This document shows, piece by piece, positions 16,997 to 27,007 of a DNA stretch of 64,000 nt. The DNA comes from Devosia beringensis (GTDB taxonomy: Bacteria; Pseudomonadota; Alphaproteobacteria; Rhizobiales; Devosiaceae). The position numbers and the translations under genes are program-made. The stretch is taken from assembly GCF_014926585.1 (NCBI RefSeq), contig NZ_CP045422.1, positions 2,510,001 to 2,574,000 on the forward strand, given 5' to 3'. The notes under the pieces are model-generated. The model ran no database searches and was not told the origin of the DNA. It saw only the letters and a program-made list of their open reading frames with translations. Numbering within the stretch: the stretch's first letter is position 1; each line of letters opens with the position of its first letter.

Positions 16997-18442
16997 ATGG
17001 ACATTGGATTTCTGATCGACGGCGCTGATCGTGGCGCCAGTGGGGGCGCAACCTATGACCGCCTGGACCCCTTCACAGGCAAGCTGGCGACGCGCGCCGC
17101 TGCCGCGACAGTGGCCGATGCCAATGCGGCCGTGGACGCGGCCGCAGTCGCCTTCAAGACCTGGTCCAAGACTGGTCCCGGGGAACGGCGCGCGCTTTTG
17201 GTCAAGGCGGCGGATGTCATGGCAAGCAAGGTCGGGGAGTTTACCCAGCTCATGATCGAAGAGACGGGTTCGACCGGGCCCTGGGCTGGCTTCAACGTCA
17301 TGCTCGCCGCCAATATGCTGCGCGAAGCGGGGGCGATGACCACGCAGATTTCCGGCGAGATCATTCCATCCGACAAGCCGGGCACGCTCTCGATGGGCAT
17401 GCGCCAGGCCGCGGGCGTGTGCCTCGGCATCGCGCCCTGGAATGCTCCGGTCATCCTAGGCACCCGGGCGATCGCCATGGCCATTGCCTGTGGCAACACC
17501 GTCGTGCTCAAGGCGTCGGAAGCCTGCCCCGGCGTGCATCGGCTGATCGGGCAATGCCTGCATGAGGCCGGCATCCCAGCCGGGGTGATCAACGTCATCA
17601 CCAACGACCCCAAGGACGCCGCCGCGATCGTCGAAGCCCTGATCGCCCACCCTTCCGTGCGTCGCGTCAACTTCACCGGCTCGACCAGTGTCGGCCGGCG
17701 GATCGGGGAACTGGCGGGCAAGCATCTCAAACCCGCTCTGCTCGAACTGGGCGGCAAGGCGCCGTTCATCGTGCTCGACGATGCCGACATCGACGGCGCG
17801 GTCAATGCCGCCATCTTCGGCTCGTTCATGCATCAGGGCCAGATCTGCATGTCGACCGAACGGATCATCGTCGACAACACTGTCGCCGATGAATTCGTCG
17901 ACAAGCTCGCCGCCCGTGCGGCGCAACTCCCGGCCGGCGATCCGCGCGGCCACGTGGTGCTCGGCTCGCTGGTGAGCCTTGCGGCGGCAGAAAAGAACGA
18001 GGCTTTGGTCACCGATGCGGTCGCCAAGGGCGCCGTGGTGCGGGCCGGCGGCAAGCGCACCGGCACTGTGGTGGCGGCGACCATTCTCGATAACGTCACC
18101 CCGGCCATGCGGGTCTATACCGAGGAGTCGTTTGGTCCGGTCAAGCCGATCGTCCGCGTCGATGGCGAGGACGAAGCGGTGCGGGTCGCCAACGACACCG
18201 AATACGGGCTGTCCTCCGCCATCTTCAGCCGCGACATCCAGCGGGCGCTGTCGGTTGCGGCGCGCCTCGAATCCGGGATCTGCCATATCAATGGCCCCAC
18301 GGTGAATGACGAGGCGCAGATGCCGTTCGGGGGCATGAAGGGGTCGGGCTATGGCCGGTTCGGGGGCAAGGCCGCCATCGCCGAGTTCACCGACCTGCGC
18401 TGGGTCACCATCGAAGATCCCAACCAGCACTATCCGTTCTAG
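16997..18442 (+). CDS. NAD(P)-dependent aldehyde dehydrogenase
   Basis: 481 residues, the standard family length. Catalytic Asn149 (IAPWNAP), Glu250 (LLELGGKAPFIVLDDAD) and nucleophile Cys284 (HQGQICMSTERI) are all present. The cofactor block NFTGSTSVGRRIGE lies at about 225-238, and the C-terminal GGMKGSGYGRFGG is typical. The sequence is closest in style to aromatic aldehyde dehydrogenases (vanillin, benzaldehyde, salicylaldehyde). GGAGGAG precedes the ATG. It would oxidise an aldehyde made by the decarboxylase at 9778 or from a side chain. It is followed at once by a pobA remnant, also aromatic catabolism. Confidence 0.9.
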   Translation: MDIGFLIDGADRGASGGATYDRLDPFTGKLATRAAAATVADANAAVDAAAVAFKTWSKTGPGERRALLVKAADVMASKVGEFTQLMIEETGSTGPWAGFNVMLAANMLREAGAMTTQISGEIIPSDKPGTLSMGMRQAAGVCLGIAPWNAPVILGTRAIAMAIACGNTVVLKASEACPGVHRLIGQCLHEAGIPAGVINVITNDPKDAAAIVEALIAHPSVRRVNFTGSTSVGRRIGELAGKHLKPALLELGGKAPFIVLDDADIDGAVNAAIFGSFMHQGQICMSTERIIVDNTVADEFVDKLAARAAQLPAGDPRGHVVLGSLVSLAAAEKNEALVTDAVAKGAVVRAGGKRTGTVVAATILDNVTPAMRVYTEESFGPVKPIVRVDGEDEAVRVANDTEYGLSSAIFSRDIQRALSVAARLESGICHINGPTVNDEAQMPFGGMKGSGYGRFGGKAAIAEFTDLRWVTIEDPNQHYPF

Positions 18443-18443
18443 G

Positions 18444-18782
18444 ATGCGGACGGGGCCGGCCCGTCAGGCTGGGGCGGCTACTCGAGCAGGCCGGCATCGA
18501 CAATGTCATCATCGAAGAGCGCAGCCCGGACTATGTGCCGGGCAGCATCTCGCCGGCGTGCTCGAACAGGGGAGCGTCGAACTGATGGAGCGGGCCGGCT
18601 TGGCCGACCGGCTGCATGCCGAGGGCCCGCCCCATGACGCGGTGGAACTCAGCTTTGACGGGGACGCGCATCGCCTCGATTTTCGAGAACTGATCGGCCG
18701 GCAGGTCATGGTCTATGGCCAGACCGAGGTGACGCGCGACCTGATGGCGGCGCGGGGGGAGTTTCGCAGAGATGCAGAATGA
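18444..18782 (+). pseudogene. pobA: 4-hydroxybenzoate 3-monooxygenase (pobA) N-terminal remnant
   Basis: Pieces in different frames read like the first 100 or so residues of PobA. LGRLLEQAGIDNVIIEERSP with DYVPG is in one frame. AGVLEQGSVELMERAGL, DAVELSFDGDAHRLDF and VMVYGQTEVTRDLMAAR are in another. The FAD-binding start is shortened (GPSG is present, the preceding VAIIGAG-like strand is lost) and a base is missing before AGVLEQG. Nothing resembling the remaining three quarters of the protein follows. The gene is therefore dead. It begins one base after the aldehyde dehydrogenase stop and indicates that 4-hydroxybenzoate-type substrates were once used here. Confidence 0.82.
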
Positions 18783-19082
18783 TCTTCCACAGAGGCCGGT
18801 GGTGCCAAAGCGATAACTCTTTTCGGCGCTCGAGCAGCTTATCGGAGTCACGCATCGAATGGCCGCTTTCCGAAGGCCTCGACGAAAAGCGGACAGACCG
18901 CTGCCGGCCCCCTTTCTGCCATTCATCAGGGCGCGGGCAACGGCAATAATGGGGCCGGTAACCGCCAGACCGCTTTCGGAAACCTGATGCGCATAGCGGA
19001 CCTTGGCAACGCTTCCATTTTCTTCAAAGTGAGAATGGCTCATGCGCTATCTTCAAGTGATCGTCTCTCTTCCTGTTTTGGC
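18783..19082. other. intergenic gap after the pobA remnant
   Basis: About 300 bases with no recognisable gene or PobA continuation lie between two converging units. It is probably decayed coding DNA. Confidence 0.4.
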
Positions 19083-19117
19083 AAGCCGCCAAGATGGAAG
19101 CTTCCACTTGGCGGCTT
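19083..19117. terminator. long hairpin between converging genes
   Basis: AAGCCGCCAAG and its exact complement flank an inner palindrome TGGAAGCTTCCA, so almost the whole 35 bases fold into one stem. It lies five bases beyond the M28 gene stop. No T-run follows on either strand, so it may be a transcript-end stabiliser more than a classical terminator. Confidence 0.55.
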
Positions 19118-19121
19118 GATG

Positions 19122-20846
19122 TCACAGGTTAAGAAGTCGGCTGGCCTGGCGTAGTGCGGCAGCGGTGCGGTTAGAGCCGCGCATCAATTGCGTGCGGGCA
19201 AAGCCGCGCATCTCGGGCGCATGGCTGGACAGTTCGGTTGCCACCGACAGGGCCGGCAGGCCAGCCACCGGCAAGGCCGGATCATGGGTAAAGCGCGGCC
19301 CGCGGGTATAGTTGAGCGGTACCAGGATGCGGGCAAGGCCCTGGATTGCCGCATTGGCATCGGCCGCCGACACGCTGCCAGCCGATATGCCCGTATAAAA
19401 GCCATCGAGGTCCTTGGTTAGTGCCGAAAGGGCGGTCGTGACCGGATCGAGCATCACGGCGTCGTCCCCGGCGGCCTTTCGATACTTCTCAAGCGTTGCG
19501 GCGAATTCAGCCGCCGTGACGCGCCAGTCGAACGGCAGGATGTCTGCATTTGCTACCGCCATCACCGCGCCGAGATAGACCTTGATGTCCCGGATCAAAA
19601 TATCGCGGTCGGCGATGTCCATCAGGTCATTTTCAGTATGCCAGGCGATGTTTCCGCCGCAGCCGCCTACAGTGTAGTAGTTCATCTCTTGGCGCTTCTG
19701 CACGGTCATCGTCGATGACAGCATGAAAAAGCTCGACAGCCCGATATTGTTGAACGAGTAGTCGCCGGCGCGCAGCGGGCGTTCGCCCTCAAATTCCAGG
19801 CCCGTCAGGTCATGCACGACGCTCTTGCAGAGCTCGGTAGCCTCGCTCATGCAGGCGACATTCTCATAGACCTCTGCCCAGCGGCAGCCGGGGCTGTCGC
19901 AATTAACCTGTGCGACGCAATTTTCGTCGAGATCAAGCGCGAAGGCGTCGGCAAACCAGGCCGAGCCCGCATAGCGACCCGTCGAGTGTCCCGGCCACCA
20001 GGCGATGCGCACCGAGCGGCGCAGCTTGTCCTTGTTGTGCCAGAGCAGGCGGGCAATTTCGAGCAGGGCCGCATCGCCTGTGGCATTGTCGCCGACGCCC
20101 ACGTCCCAGCTGTCATAGTGACCGGCCAGCAGCACGAACTTGTCCGGCTCGCTAGTGCCTGTCACGTTCACCACCGGCACCAGCGACTTGAACCAGCCCT
20201 CTTCGAGCCGGGTGCGAATGGTGGCGCTGCCGCCGGCCTTGGCCAGCGCGATCAGCTTGTGGCCATCGGCATTGTTGACCACCGCAATTGGGATGGCCGG
20301 CTTGCGCGGCAGGTCGTCCAGATCGGGCGTGCCCCAGATCGAGCTGCTGATACCCCAGTGCCGGTCGACGCCGGGATTGACAGCGATGACGCCGATAGCG
20401 CCCTTTTCCTGGAATTCCAGCACCTTGTTTGGGGAAGCAAAGCCGTCGGTCAGCACGATCTTGCCGCGAATGCGGTCGGCAGCGGCGGCGGCCTCATCGC
20501 GGTTTTTCTCGTAAAAGCTCGACACGTTCGCCGACAGCGTGCCTGGAATATGGTGCAGCACCCCCGTCAGGCCCTCAGGGCAGGAAGTCGAATAGGCCGG
20601 CGGCTTGGATGCCAGCACCTCGCCACCCGCCTCGACGGATGCTTCATAGGGAATGGACAGATAGAGATTGGCTTCGAGCAGGTCGACAGGCACGCCCAGC
20701 GCTGTCAGGCGCCGGGCAATATCATGGGCCGAGGCTTCGACATCTTCGGGCTTCCAGCGCGGCATGGTCGAAAAGGCCTCGACCAGAGGCCATGCGGCAT
20801 CCGCATTGACCTGATCTACTACCTGCCTGATTGTCGTATCCAGCAT
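19122..20846 (-). CDS. M28-family-like metallopeptidase with PA-type insert
   Basis: 574 residues from the ATG at 20846, chosen because GGAGGACGAT precedes it. No signal peptide, so cytoplasmic. A PA-like domain (about 85-215) contains RGKIVLTDGFASP. The M28 zinc domain follows: GHYDSWDVGVGDNATGDA gives His243, Asp245 and Asp253. Where typical M28 enzymes have the Glu-Glu pair (general base and ligand), this protein reads WWPGHSTGRYAGSAW, so the pair is replaced. Later HTENDLMDIAD resembles the last ligand block. It is divergent from the GntR gene and shares its operator with it, so it belongs to the peptide/hydantoin regulon. Substrate unknown. Confidence 0.82.
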   Translation of the reverse strand: MLDTTIRQVVDQVNADAAWPLVEAFSTMPRWKPEDVEASAHDIARRLTALGVPVDLLEANLYLSIPYEASVEAGGEVLASKPPAYSTSCPEGLTGVLHHIPGTLSANVSSFYEKNRDEAAAAADRIRGKIVLTDGFASPNKVLEFQEKGAIGVIAVNPGVDRHWGISSSIWGTPDLDDLPRKPAIPIAVVNNADGHKLIALAKAGGSATIRTRLEEGWFKSLVPVVNVTGTSEPDKFVLLAGHYDSWDVGVGDNATGDAALLEIARLLWHNKDKLRRSVRIAWWPGHSTGRYAGSAWFADAFALDLDENCVAQVNCDSPGCRWAEVYENVACMSEATELCKSVVHDLTGLEFEGERPLRAGDYSFNNIGLSSFFMLSSTMTVQKRQEMNYYTVGGCGGNIAWHTENDLMDIADRDILIRDIKVYLGAVMAVANADILPFDWRVTAAEFAATLEKYRKAAGDDAVMLDPVTTALSALTKDLDGFYTGISAGSVSAADANAAIQGLARILVPLNYTRGPRFTHDPALPVAGLPALSVATELSSHAPEMRGFARTQLMRGSNRTAAALRQASRLLNL

Positions 20847-20900
20847 ATCGTCCTCCATCTATCCCGTGAGCATGTCCGGCTACACGATGCCTGATGGATT

Positions 20901-20930
20901 ATTGTACGACAATCCAGATTGTCGTACAAT
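20901..20930. promoter_or_regulatory. GntR operator, double site
   Basis: ATTGTACGACAAT at 20901-20913 and its exact reverse complement at 20918-20930 are separated by CCAG. Each half is itself a near-palindrome of the form TTGTnnnACAA, the type of site bound by FadR/GntR-family dimers. The pair lies between the divergent M28 gene and the gntR gene. The same 13-mer recurs at 28996-29008. Confidence 0.8.
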
Positions 20931-21040
20931 TTGTCTGGGCATAGCCGTTTGCCCCGGTTAGTGTTCGCAAAAAGCTCTTGCGCCGGCGCATGTCGTCATG
21001 GTGTCGGTGAGCCAGTTTTCATTCTAGACGGGCGGGACTG

Positions 21041-21760
21041 ATGGACGATTTGCGCACACTCTTTCAAGCCGACGCGGAGAGCCTTGCTGCCGCGCCGGGT
21101 GGAGAGGCGGTGCAGGCTCCCCAATTGGTGCGCGAGCGGGTGTTTGTCTTGGTGCGTAATGCCATTGTGGATGGGCGCCTGGCGCCCGGCACGCGGTTGA
21201 CCGAGCGGGAGCTTTGCGAGGCCTTCGGCATTTCCCGGACCGTGGTCCGCGAGATCGCCAGGCGTCTGGAGGCCGAGAAGCTGGCCACGGTCATCCCCCA
21301 TCGCGGCCTGACGGTAGCCACCTTGACGCGCAAGCATGTCCAGGAAATCTACGAGATTCGCACCGAGCTGGAAGCCATCGCCGTCCGCAGCTTCCTCAAC
21401 GCGGCGACGGATGCACACATTGCCCAGGCGCAGGCCTTCGGCGCGCAACTGCTCGATGCCGGCAAGCGTGGTGACAAGGTGCGCCTGGTCGAGACCATGG
21501 CGCGTTTCAACCATTTCATGAGCGAAGTGGCCGACAACCAGGTTGTCACTGAAGTCCTTGATCAGCTGAGTACCCGGATCAACAGGCTGCGTGTAATGGC
21601 CATGGCCGAGCCGGGTCAGCTCGAGACCGGCATGGAGGGCGTGCGCGCCATCATTGCCGGGATCACGGCACGCGATTTGACGGCCGCCGAATCCGCGGTC
21701 CGCGTCTATGTCCGCCGCTCCGGCGAGGCTGTTCTGCGGCATATGGACGGTGACCATTGA
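21041..21760 (+). CDS. GntR-family regulator, FCD (FadR) subfamily
   Basis: 239 residues. The N-terminal winged helix (about 28-95) reads LVRNAIVDGRLAPGTRLTER, then LCEAFGISRTVVREIARRLE. The C-terminal all-helical FCD ligand domain spans about 100-230 and contains HFMSEVADNQVVTEVLDQL. Such regulators usually repress and are released by a small carboxylate or amino acid. The double TTGTnnnACAA site about 110 bases upstream suggests autoregulation and control of the divergent M28 gene. It is followed after 37 bases by hyuB and hyuA, so it leads the operon it likely controls. Confidence 0.93.
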   Translation: MDDLRTLFQADAESLAAAPGGEAVQAPQLVRERVFVLVRNAIVDGRLAPGTRLTERELCEAFGISRTVVREIARRLEAEKLATVIPHRGLTVATLTRKHVQEIYEIRTELEAIAVRSFLNAATDAHIAQAQAFGAQLLDAGKRGDKVRLVETMARFNHFMSEVADNQVVTEVLDQLSTRINRLRVMAMAEPGQLETGMEGVRAIIAGITARDLTAAESAVRVYVRRSGEAVLRHMDGDH

Positions 21761-21797
21761 CCGGCTCCCGCCAACACTTTTCTTCCCTGAAAGGCCA

Positions 21798-23630
21798 ATG
21801 ATGACTCCTGCTTCATCTGCTCTGCCGGCCCTGGCGCCGGATGCATCCCCGCTTTGCGATCCCGTCACCGTGGAAATCATTCGCGGCGCGATCATGGCCA
21901 CGCAGCGCGAGATGGAGGCCCTGATCGAGCGCACGGCTATCTCGGCCTTCATTCGCGAGAAGAAGGATTTCTACACCGCGCTGTTCGATGAACGCGGGGT
22001 CATGGCGGTCGGCTCGATGGTGCCGATCTTCGGAGATCTGACGACGCCGGTATTCGAGAAATTCCCGCGCGAGAGCATGCGCCCCGGCGATCTCTATTGG
22101 TACAATGACTGCTATGGCTCCAAGGGGGCCGTGACCCATTCCAATGATCAGGTCTTGCTGGCCCCGGTGTTTCATGGTGACCGGCTCTGTGCCTTCGTGA
22201 TGAGCTGGGCGCATTTTGCCGATATTGGCGGCCTGCATCCGGGCTCGATCAGCCCCGACGCGACGTCGATCTACCAGGAGGGCATCATCATCCCGCCCAC
22301 CAAGCTGATCGATGCGGGCGTGGTCAACGAGATGGCCTTGGCCATCTTCCATCGCAATTCGCGCTATCCCGCCCAGAGCGAAGGCGACATGTCGGCGCTG
22401 ATGGCTGCCGTGCATCTGGGCGCGACGCGCGTTGGCGAGATCGTGGCGCGCCATGGCGCTGACCGCGTCGCTGATGCCCTGGCGCAACTGCTCGAGCGGA
22501 CCCGCAGCCTCGTCCGCCGCCGCCTGGCCGAAACCTTTGACTACGGCACCTATAAATTCGCCGACCAGATCGACAGCGACGGGCACGGCAATGGCCCCTT
22601 TGCGCTGCGCTTTGCCATCACCCGCGAAAAGGGCAAGGACGGCGAGGATCGCTTCATCTTCGACGCCACCGAAAGCGATGATCAGGCGCCCGGTCCGGTC
22701 AATCTGATCATGAACAAGGGCGTCCCCGGCATGGCGCTGGGACTGTATTTTCTCGGCGGCGACCCCTCTCAGGTCGTCAATGCCGGCGGACCGCTGGCCA
22801 TTGATGAAGTCCGCCTGCGTCCCGGCTCGATCGTCCAACCCAATTTTCCTGCGCCGCTGGGCATGCGCGGCCTGACCATGATGCGCATGCTGGCCGTGCT
22901 CAATGGCCTGGTCAATCGCGGCAAGGGTGGCGCACCGGCAGCCCATTCAGCCTATGTCGTCACCATCATGCGGGGCACCTTTGGCAAGGAGACCGGCGAG
23001 GCCAAGCCCTTCCTGCTGGCTGACGGGATCGGCGTCGGCTATGGCGCGCGCGACTTTGCCGATGGCATAGACGCGGTCTATTTCGTCGCCCAGGAAAACT
23101 ATCCCGTCGAGTTCCTCGAAGCGGGCTATCCGATCCGCCTGCGCCAATATGGCGTGGTGCCCGATTCGGGCGGTCCGGGTCGCTGGCGCGGCGGCACCGG
23201 CATTATCCGCGAATATGAAATCCTCGCCGACGAGGCCCTGCTGGCCATCCGCATCGATGGCGTCAAGAATCCGCCATGGGGCTATGCGGGCGGCATGTCG
23301 GGCGGTGGCGGCCATATCGTGGTCAATCCAGGCACACCGCAAGAACGCGAGATTGCGCCGCTGTCGGACGGCACGGCGCTCAAGAAGGGCGATATCCTGC
23401 GCATTCGCACCGGCGGCGGCGGCGGCATGGGTCACCCCTATGACCGGCCGGCTGAAAGCGTGCTGGAAGATGTCGCCGGTGGCTTTGTCACTCCCGCGGC
23501 CGCGGAAAGTTTCTACGGCGTGGTGATCACCGATGGTGAAGTCGATGTGGCGGCGACCGATCGGCTACGCCGCAATCCGCCCCCCGTCAAAGCCTTCCAC
23601 CGCAACACCTATGTCGATGAGCTCGTGTAA
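21798..23630 (+). CDS. hyuB: hydantoinase B / 5-oxoprolinase B-domain subunit
   Basis: 610 residues. DPVTVEIIRGAIMATQREME near the N-terminus, SNDQVLLAPVFHGDRL in the first half and YPVEFLEAGYPIRLRQYGVV with DSGGPGRWRGGTGI in the second half are hallmarks of the HyuB family. It ends with GGGGGMGHPYDRP. With HyuA it forms ATP-dependent enzymes that open cyclic amides: N-methylhydantoin, hydantoin or 5-oxoproline. Two adjacent ATG codons (21798, 21801) follow AAAGG; the first is listed. It is one base upstream of hyuA. The order B before A is unusual for the family but seen. The exact ring substrate is unknown. Confidence 0.92.
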   Translation: MMTPASSALPALAPDASPLCDPVTVEIIRGAIMATQREMEALIERTAISAFIREKKDFYTALFDERGVMAVGSMVPIFGDLTTPVFEKFPRESMRPGDLYWYNDCYGSKGAVTHSNDQVLLAPVFHGDRLCAFVMSWAHFADIGGLHPGSISPDATSIYQEGIIIPPTKLIDAGVVNEMALAIFHRNSRYPAQSEGDMSALMAAVHLGATRVGEIVARHGADRVADALAQLLERTRSLVRRRLAETFDYGTYKFADQIDSDGHGNGPFALRFAITREKGKDGEDRFIFDATESDDQAPGPVNLIMNKGVPGMALGLYFLGGDPSQVVNAGGPLAIDEVRLRPGSIVQPNFPAPLGMRGLTMMRMLAVLNGLVNRGKGGAPAAHSAYVVTIMRGTFGKETGEAKPFLLADGIGVGYGARDFADGIDAVYFVAQENYPVEFLEAGYPIRLRQYGVVPDSGGPGRWRGGTGIIREYEILADEALLAIRIDGVKNPPWGYAGGMSGGGGHIVVNPGTPQEREIAPLSDGTALKKGDILRIRTGGGGGMGHPYDRPAESVLEDVAGGFVTPAAAESFYGVVITDGEVDVAATDRLRRNPPPVKAFHRNTYVDELV

Positions 23631-23631
23631 C

Positions 23632-25653
23632 ATGACCCGACCCAATCTTGCCGTTGCCGTGGATATCGGTGGTACTTTTACTGACGTCGCTCTGGTGGAT
23701 CGCGCCGGCCGCTCCTGGCGCGCCAAGACGCCCTCGATTCCGGCCGATCCCTCTGAGGCCTTCCTCAATGGTATCCGGCTTGCCCTCGAGCAGGCCGGAG
23801 CGTCGGCGGCCGATCTCGATCAGGTTCTGCATGGCACAACCGTTGCCACCAATATGATCCTGGAAGGCAAGGGCGCCCGTACCGCCCTCGTGACAACCCG
23901 CGGCTTCCGGCACGTGCTGGCCATCGGCCGGCAGGACATTCCGCGCAAGGCCAATCTCTATACCTGGATCAAGCCGGTGCCGCCCGTTCCGGCCAGCCGC
24001 ATCGTCGAGATCGACGAACGCATCGCTGCTGGCGGCGCCGTACTCGAAACGCTGGACGAGGCGAGCGTCCGCGCCGCGGCAGCCCAGATTCGGGGCATGA
24101 ATGTGGAGGCCGTCGCCGTGTGCCTGATTCATGCCTATGCCAATCCGGAACATGAGCGGCGCGCCGCCGACATCCTGCGCGCGGAGCTGCCCGACCTGGC
24201 CGTCACCGTGTCCAGTGATGTGCTGCCGGTAGTGCGCGAATATGAGCGCAGCCTGACTACCGTTCTCAATGCTACCGTGATGCCGGGCGTGACCTCCTAT
24301 GTGGCCAGGCTCGAAAAGCGGCTGACCGATGAGGGCTCGGGCGTGCCCCTGATGCTCATGCAGTCCAATGGCGGCGTCGCTGGTGCGGCCAAAATCCGCC
24401 TGGCGCCGGCGCTGACCGCCTTGTCGGGCCCGGCTGCTGGCGTGGTCGGCGCCCGTGCGGCGGCCGAAGCCTGCGGCATTGCCGACATCATTACCGTGGA
24501 TATCGGCGGTACGTCGGCCGATATCTGCCTCATCAAGGATGGTCAGATCGGCCTGACCCAGCACGGTTCAGTGGGCGATTGGCCCCTCGCTTTGCCCATG
24601 GTGGACATGATTACCATTGGTGCGGGCGGCGGTTCGCTGGCGCGGATCAAGGATGGTGGTCTGACCGTGGGGCCGGAAAGCGCTGGCGCCCGCCCCGGAC
24701 CGGCCTGCTATGGCCATGGCGGCACCGAGCCCACCGTCACCGATGCCCATGTGGCGCTGGGACAATTGCCTGCCCGCCTGCTGGGCGGGCGCATGGTGCT
24801 CGATATCGATGCGGCCAAGGCGGCCGTCATGCGCGTGGCGACGCCGCTTGGCCTCGATCTGGAGACGGCGGCGCGGGGTATCCTCGCCATTGTCGACAAC
24901 CACATGGTGGGTGCCATGCGGGTGGTGTCGGTCGAGCGGGGTCACGATCCGCGTGACTTCACCCTGGTGCCGTTTGGCGGGGCAGGGCCCCTGCATGGCT
25001 GCGCGCTGGCAGAACTGCTCGATATCGGCCGCGTGCTGATAACGCCGGCGCCGGGCGTGCTTTGCGCCGATGGCCTGCTTGCCGCCGATCTGCGCTCGGA
25101 ATTCTCCCGCGCCATGGCCTTTGCCGGTCCGATGGATCCGCAGGCAACCGCGCCGATCATTGCCGAACTGGAGCAGCAGGCAGCCGACTGGCTCGATGTC
25201 GAGGATGTCGCTGCCGAGGCCCGCGTTATCGAGCGCAAGGCGCTGTTGCGCTATGCCGGCCAAGGCGGGGAAATCGCCGTCGACTATGCGCCCGACCGCG
25301 CCACGGTGGAGGACAATTTCCGCGCAGCGCACAAGGCCCTCTATGGCTTCAACCTGGGGGCGGCGATCGAACTGGTTACGCTGCGCGTGCATGCCACCGG
25401 GCTGGCGGCCAGCCCACCCATCGTCAATCTCGAACCAGGCGAAATGCCGGTGCCGCAGGAATTCACCGCTGTCAGCATCGATGGCGCCAGCCGTGACGTC
25501 CCGGTGATTGACCGGGCCACGCTCGGGGCGGGGGCTAGCTTTGCCGGTCCGCTCATCCTGACCCAGCTCGATACAACCACTTATGTTGCTCCCGGCTGGC
25601 ACGGCACGGTCCATTCATCAGGCGGCATCCTCCTGACGCGCGGTGCAGCATGA
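23632..25653 (+). CDS. hyuA: hydantoinase A / 5-oxoprolinase A-domain subunit (ATP-dependent)
   Basis: 673 residues. The ASKHA-type phosphate loop VAVDIGGTFTDVALVD (about 6-21) binds ATP. HGTTVATNMILEGKGA at about 65-80 and ITVDIGGTSADICLIKDG at about 285-302 are the other conserved blocks, with GAGGGSLARI and FGGAGPLHGCALAE further on. The ATG at 23632 starts one base after the hyuB stop, so the subunits are made together. The pair hydrolyses a cyclic amide coupled to ATP cleavage in the cytoplasm. The neighbours (M20, M28 and M24 peptidases, Dpp-type importer) suggest that the ring is part of a peptide-derived compound. Its stop overlaps the M20 gene start. Confidence 0.93.
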   Translation: MTRPNLAVAVDIGGTFTDVALVDRAGRSWRAKTPSIPADPSEAFLNGIRLALEQAGASAADLDQVLHGTTVATNMILEGKGARTALVTTRGFRHVLAIGRQDIPRKANLYTWIKPVPPVPASRIVEIDERIAAGGAVLETLDEASVRAAAAQIRGMNVEAVAVCLIHAYANPEHERRAADILRAELPDLAVTVSSDVLPVVREYERSLTTVLNATVMPGVTSYVARLEKRLTDEGSGVPLMLMQSNGGVAGAAKIRLAPALTALSGPAAGVVGARAAAEACGIADIITVDIGGTSADICLIKDGQIGLTQHGSVGDWPLALPMVDMITIGAGGGSLARIKDGGLTVGPESAGARPGPACYGHGGTEPTVTDAHVALGQLPARLLGGRMVLDIDAAKAAVMRVATPLGLDLETAARGILAIVDNHMVGAMRVVSVERGHDPRDFTLVPFGGAGPLHGCALAELLDIGRVLITPAPGVLCADGLLAADLRSEFSRAMAFAGPMDPQATAPIIAELEQQAADWLDVEDVAAEARVIERKALLRYAGQGGEIAVDYAPDRATVEDNFRAAHKALYGFNLGAAIELVTLRVHATGLAASPPIVNLEPGEMPVPQEFTAVSIDGASRDVPVIDRATLGAGASFAGPLILTQLDTTTYVAPGWHGTVHSSGGILLTRGAA

Positions 25654-27007
25654 CCTCGGCCAGTCTCGCATCGGTCTTCGACCATATCGCCGCCCGCGAC
25701 GACGACTATGTCGCCCGTCTCATCGACTATGTCCGCAACCCATCCATCAGTGCGCACAATATCGGCATTCGCGAAGTGTCCGAACTGCTGGTCACAATGC
25801 TGGGCGATCTGGGGCTGGAGGTGGAAGCCATCCCCACCAAGGGGCACCCCTTCGTGCTGGCCCGCTATACCGTCGATCCGGCCAAGCCGACGGTGCTGCT
25901 TTACGGTCACTATGACGTGCAGCCGCCCGATCCACTCGAATTGTGGGACAGCCCGCCTTTCGAGCCGACCATCCGCAATGGGCGTATCTATGCCCGCGGC
26001 GTCGGGGACAATAAGGGGCAGCATTTCGCCCAGATCATGGCCATCGAGGCGCATCTGAAGGTGCATGGCACGCTGCCTTGCAACCTCATCTTCCTGCTCG
26101 AAGGCGAGGAAGAGATCGGCTCGCCGCAGATCGCCGATTTCGTGCGCGATCACAAGGAGCGGCTCAAGGCCGATCTGGTGGTGACGGCCGATGGTCCGCT
26201 GCACGAATCAGGCCGGGCCACGCTGACCTATGGCGTGCGCGGCATGACCTCGTTCGAGCTGCGCGTCCGCACCGCCGCGCGCGATGCCCATTCGGGCAAT
26301 TACGGCGGCGTCATGCCCAATGCCATCTGGACGCTGGTGCACCTGCTGTCGACCATGAAGACCCCGGACGGTCGCATCACCATTGATGGACTGCACGACC
26401 AGATCATCCCCCCGACGGCTGCCGAAATCGCTGCAACACAAGCACTGCCGCTCGACCTGCCGGCCTATATGGCCGAGATGGGCTTGTCCCGCCTGGACGA
26501 ACCGGCAGATCGCCCGTTCTGGGACCGGTTGATGTTCCACCCGACCCTGACCATCAATGGCCTGCATGGCGGCTATGGCGGCCCGGGCAGCAAGTCGGTC
26601 CTGCCGGCCGAGGCGGTGGCCAAATGCGATATCCGCCTGGTGGATGCGATGACGCCCGAGCATGTGCAAGCCTGCGTCAAGACGCATGTGGCTAAGCATG
26701 CGCCGGAGGTGGAGGTTGTCACCTATGGCTCGATGTTGCCCTCAAAGACGCCGCTCGATGATCCCTGGGGCGTCCTTATTCAGGAGGCCATCCTCGAAGC
26801 TCGTGGCGAAGCGCCTCTGGTCTATCCTTGTGCGGGGGGCAGCCTGCCAGACTATGTCTTTACCAAAATCCTGGGGGTGCCGGCCTTCGTCATGCCCTAT
26901 GCCAATGCCGACGAAGCCAATCACGCTCCCAATGAGAATTTGGAAATCGAGTTGTTTCTCAAGGGTATCCGCACCGGCGCGGCGTTGCTAGACCGGCTGG
27001 GCCGGGG

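Noticed and set aside
18531-19043. Minus-strand frame of 170 codons over the pobA remnant
   Set aside because: No family resemblance or binding site, and it lies over a clear PobA-like translation on the plus strand.
21813-25614. Several long minus-strand frames opposite hyuB and hyuA
   Set aside because: They are mirror frames of conserved enzymes, have low-complexity composition and no start signals.
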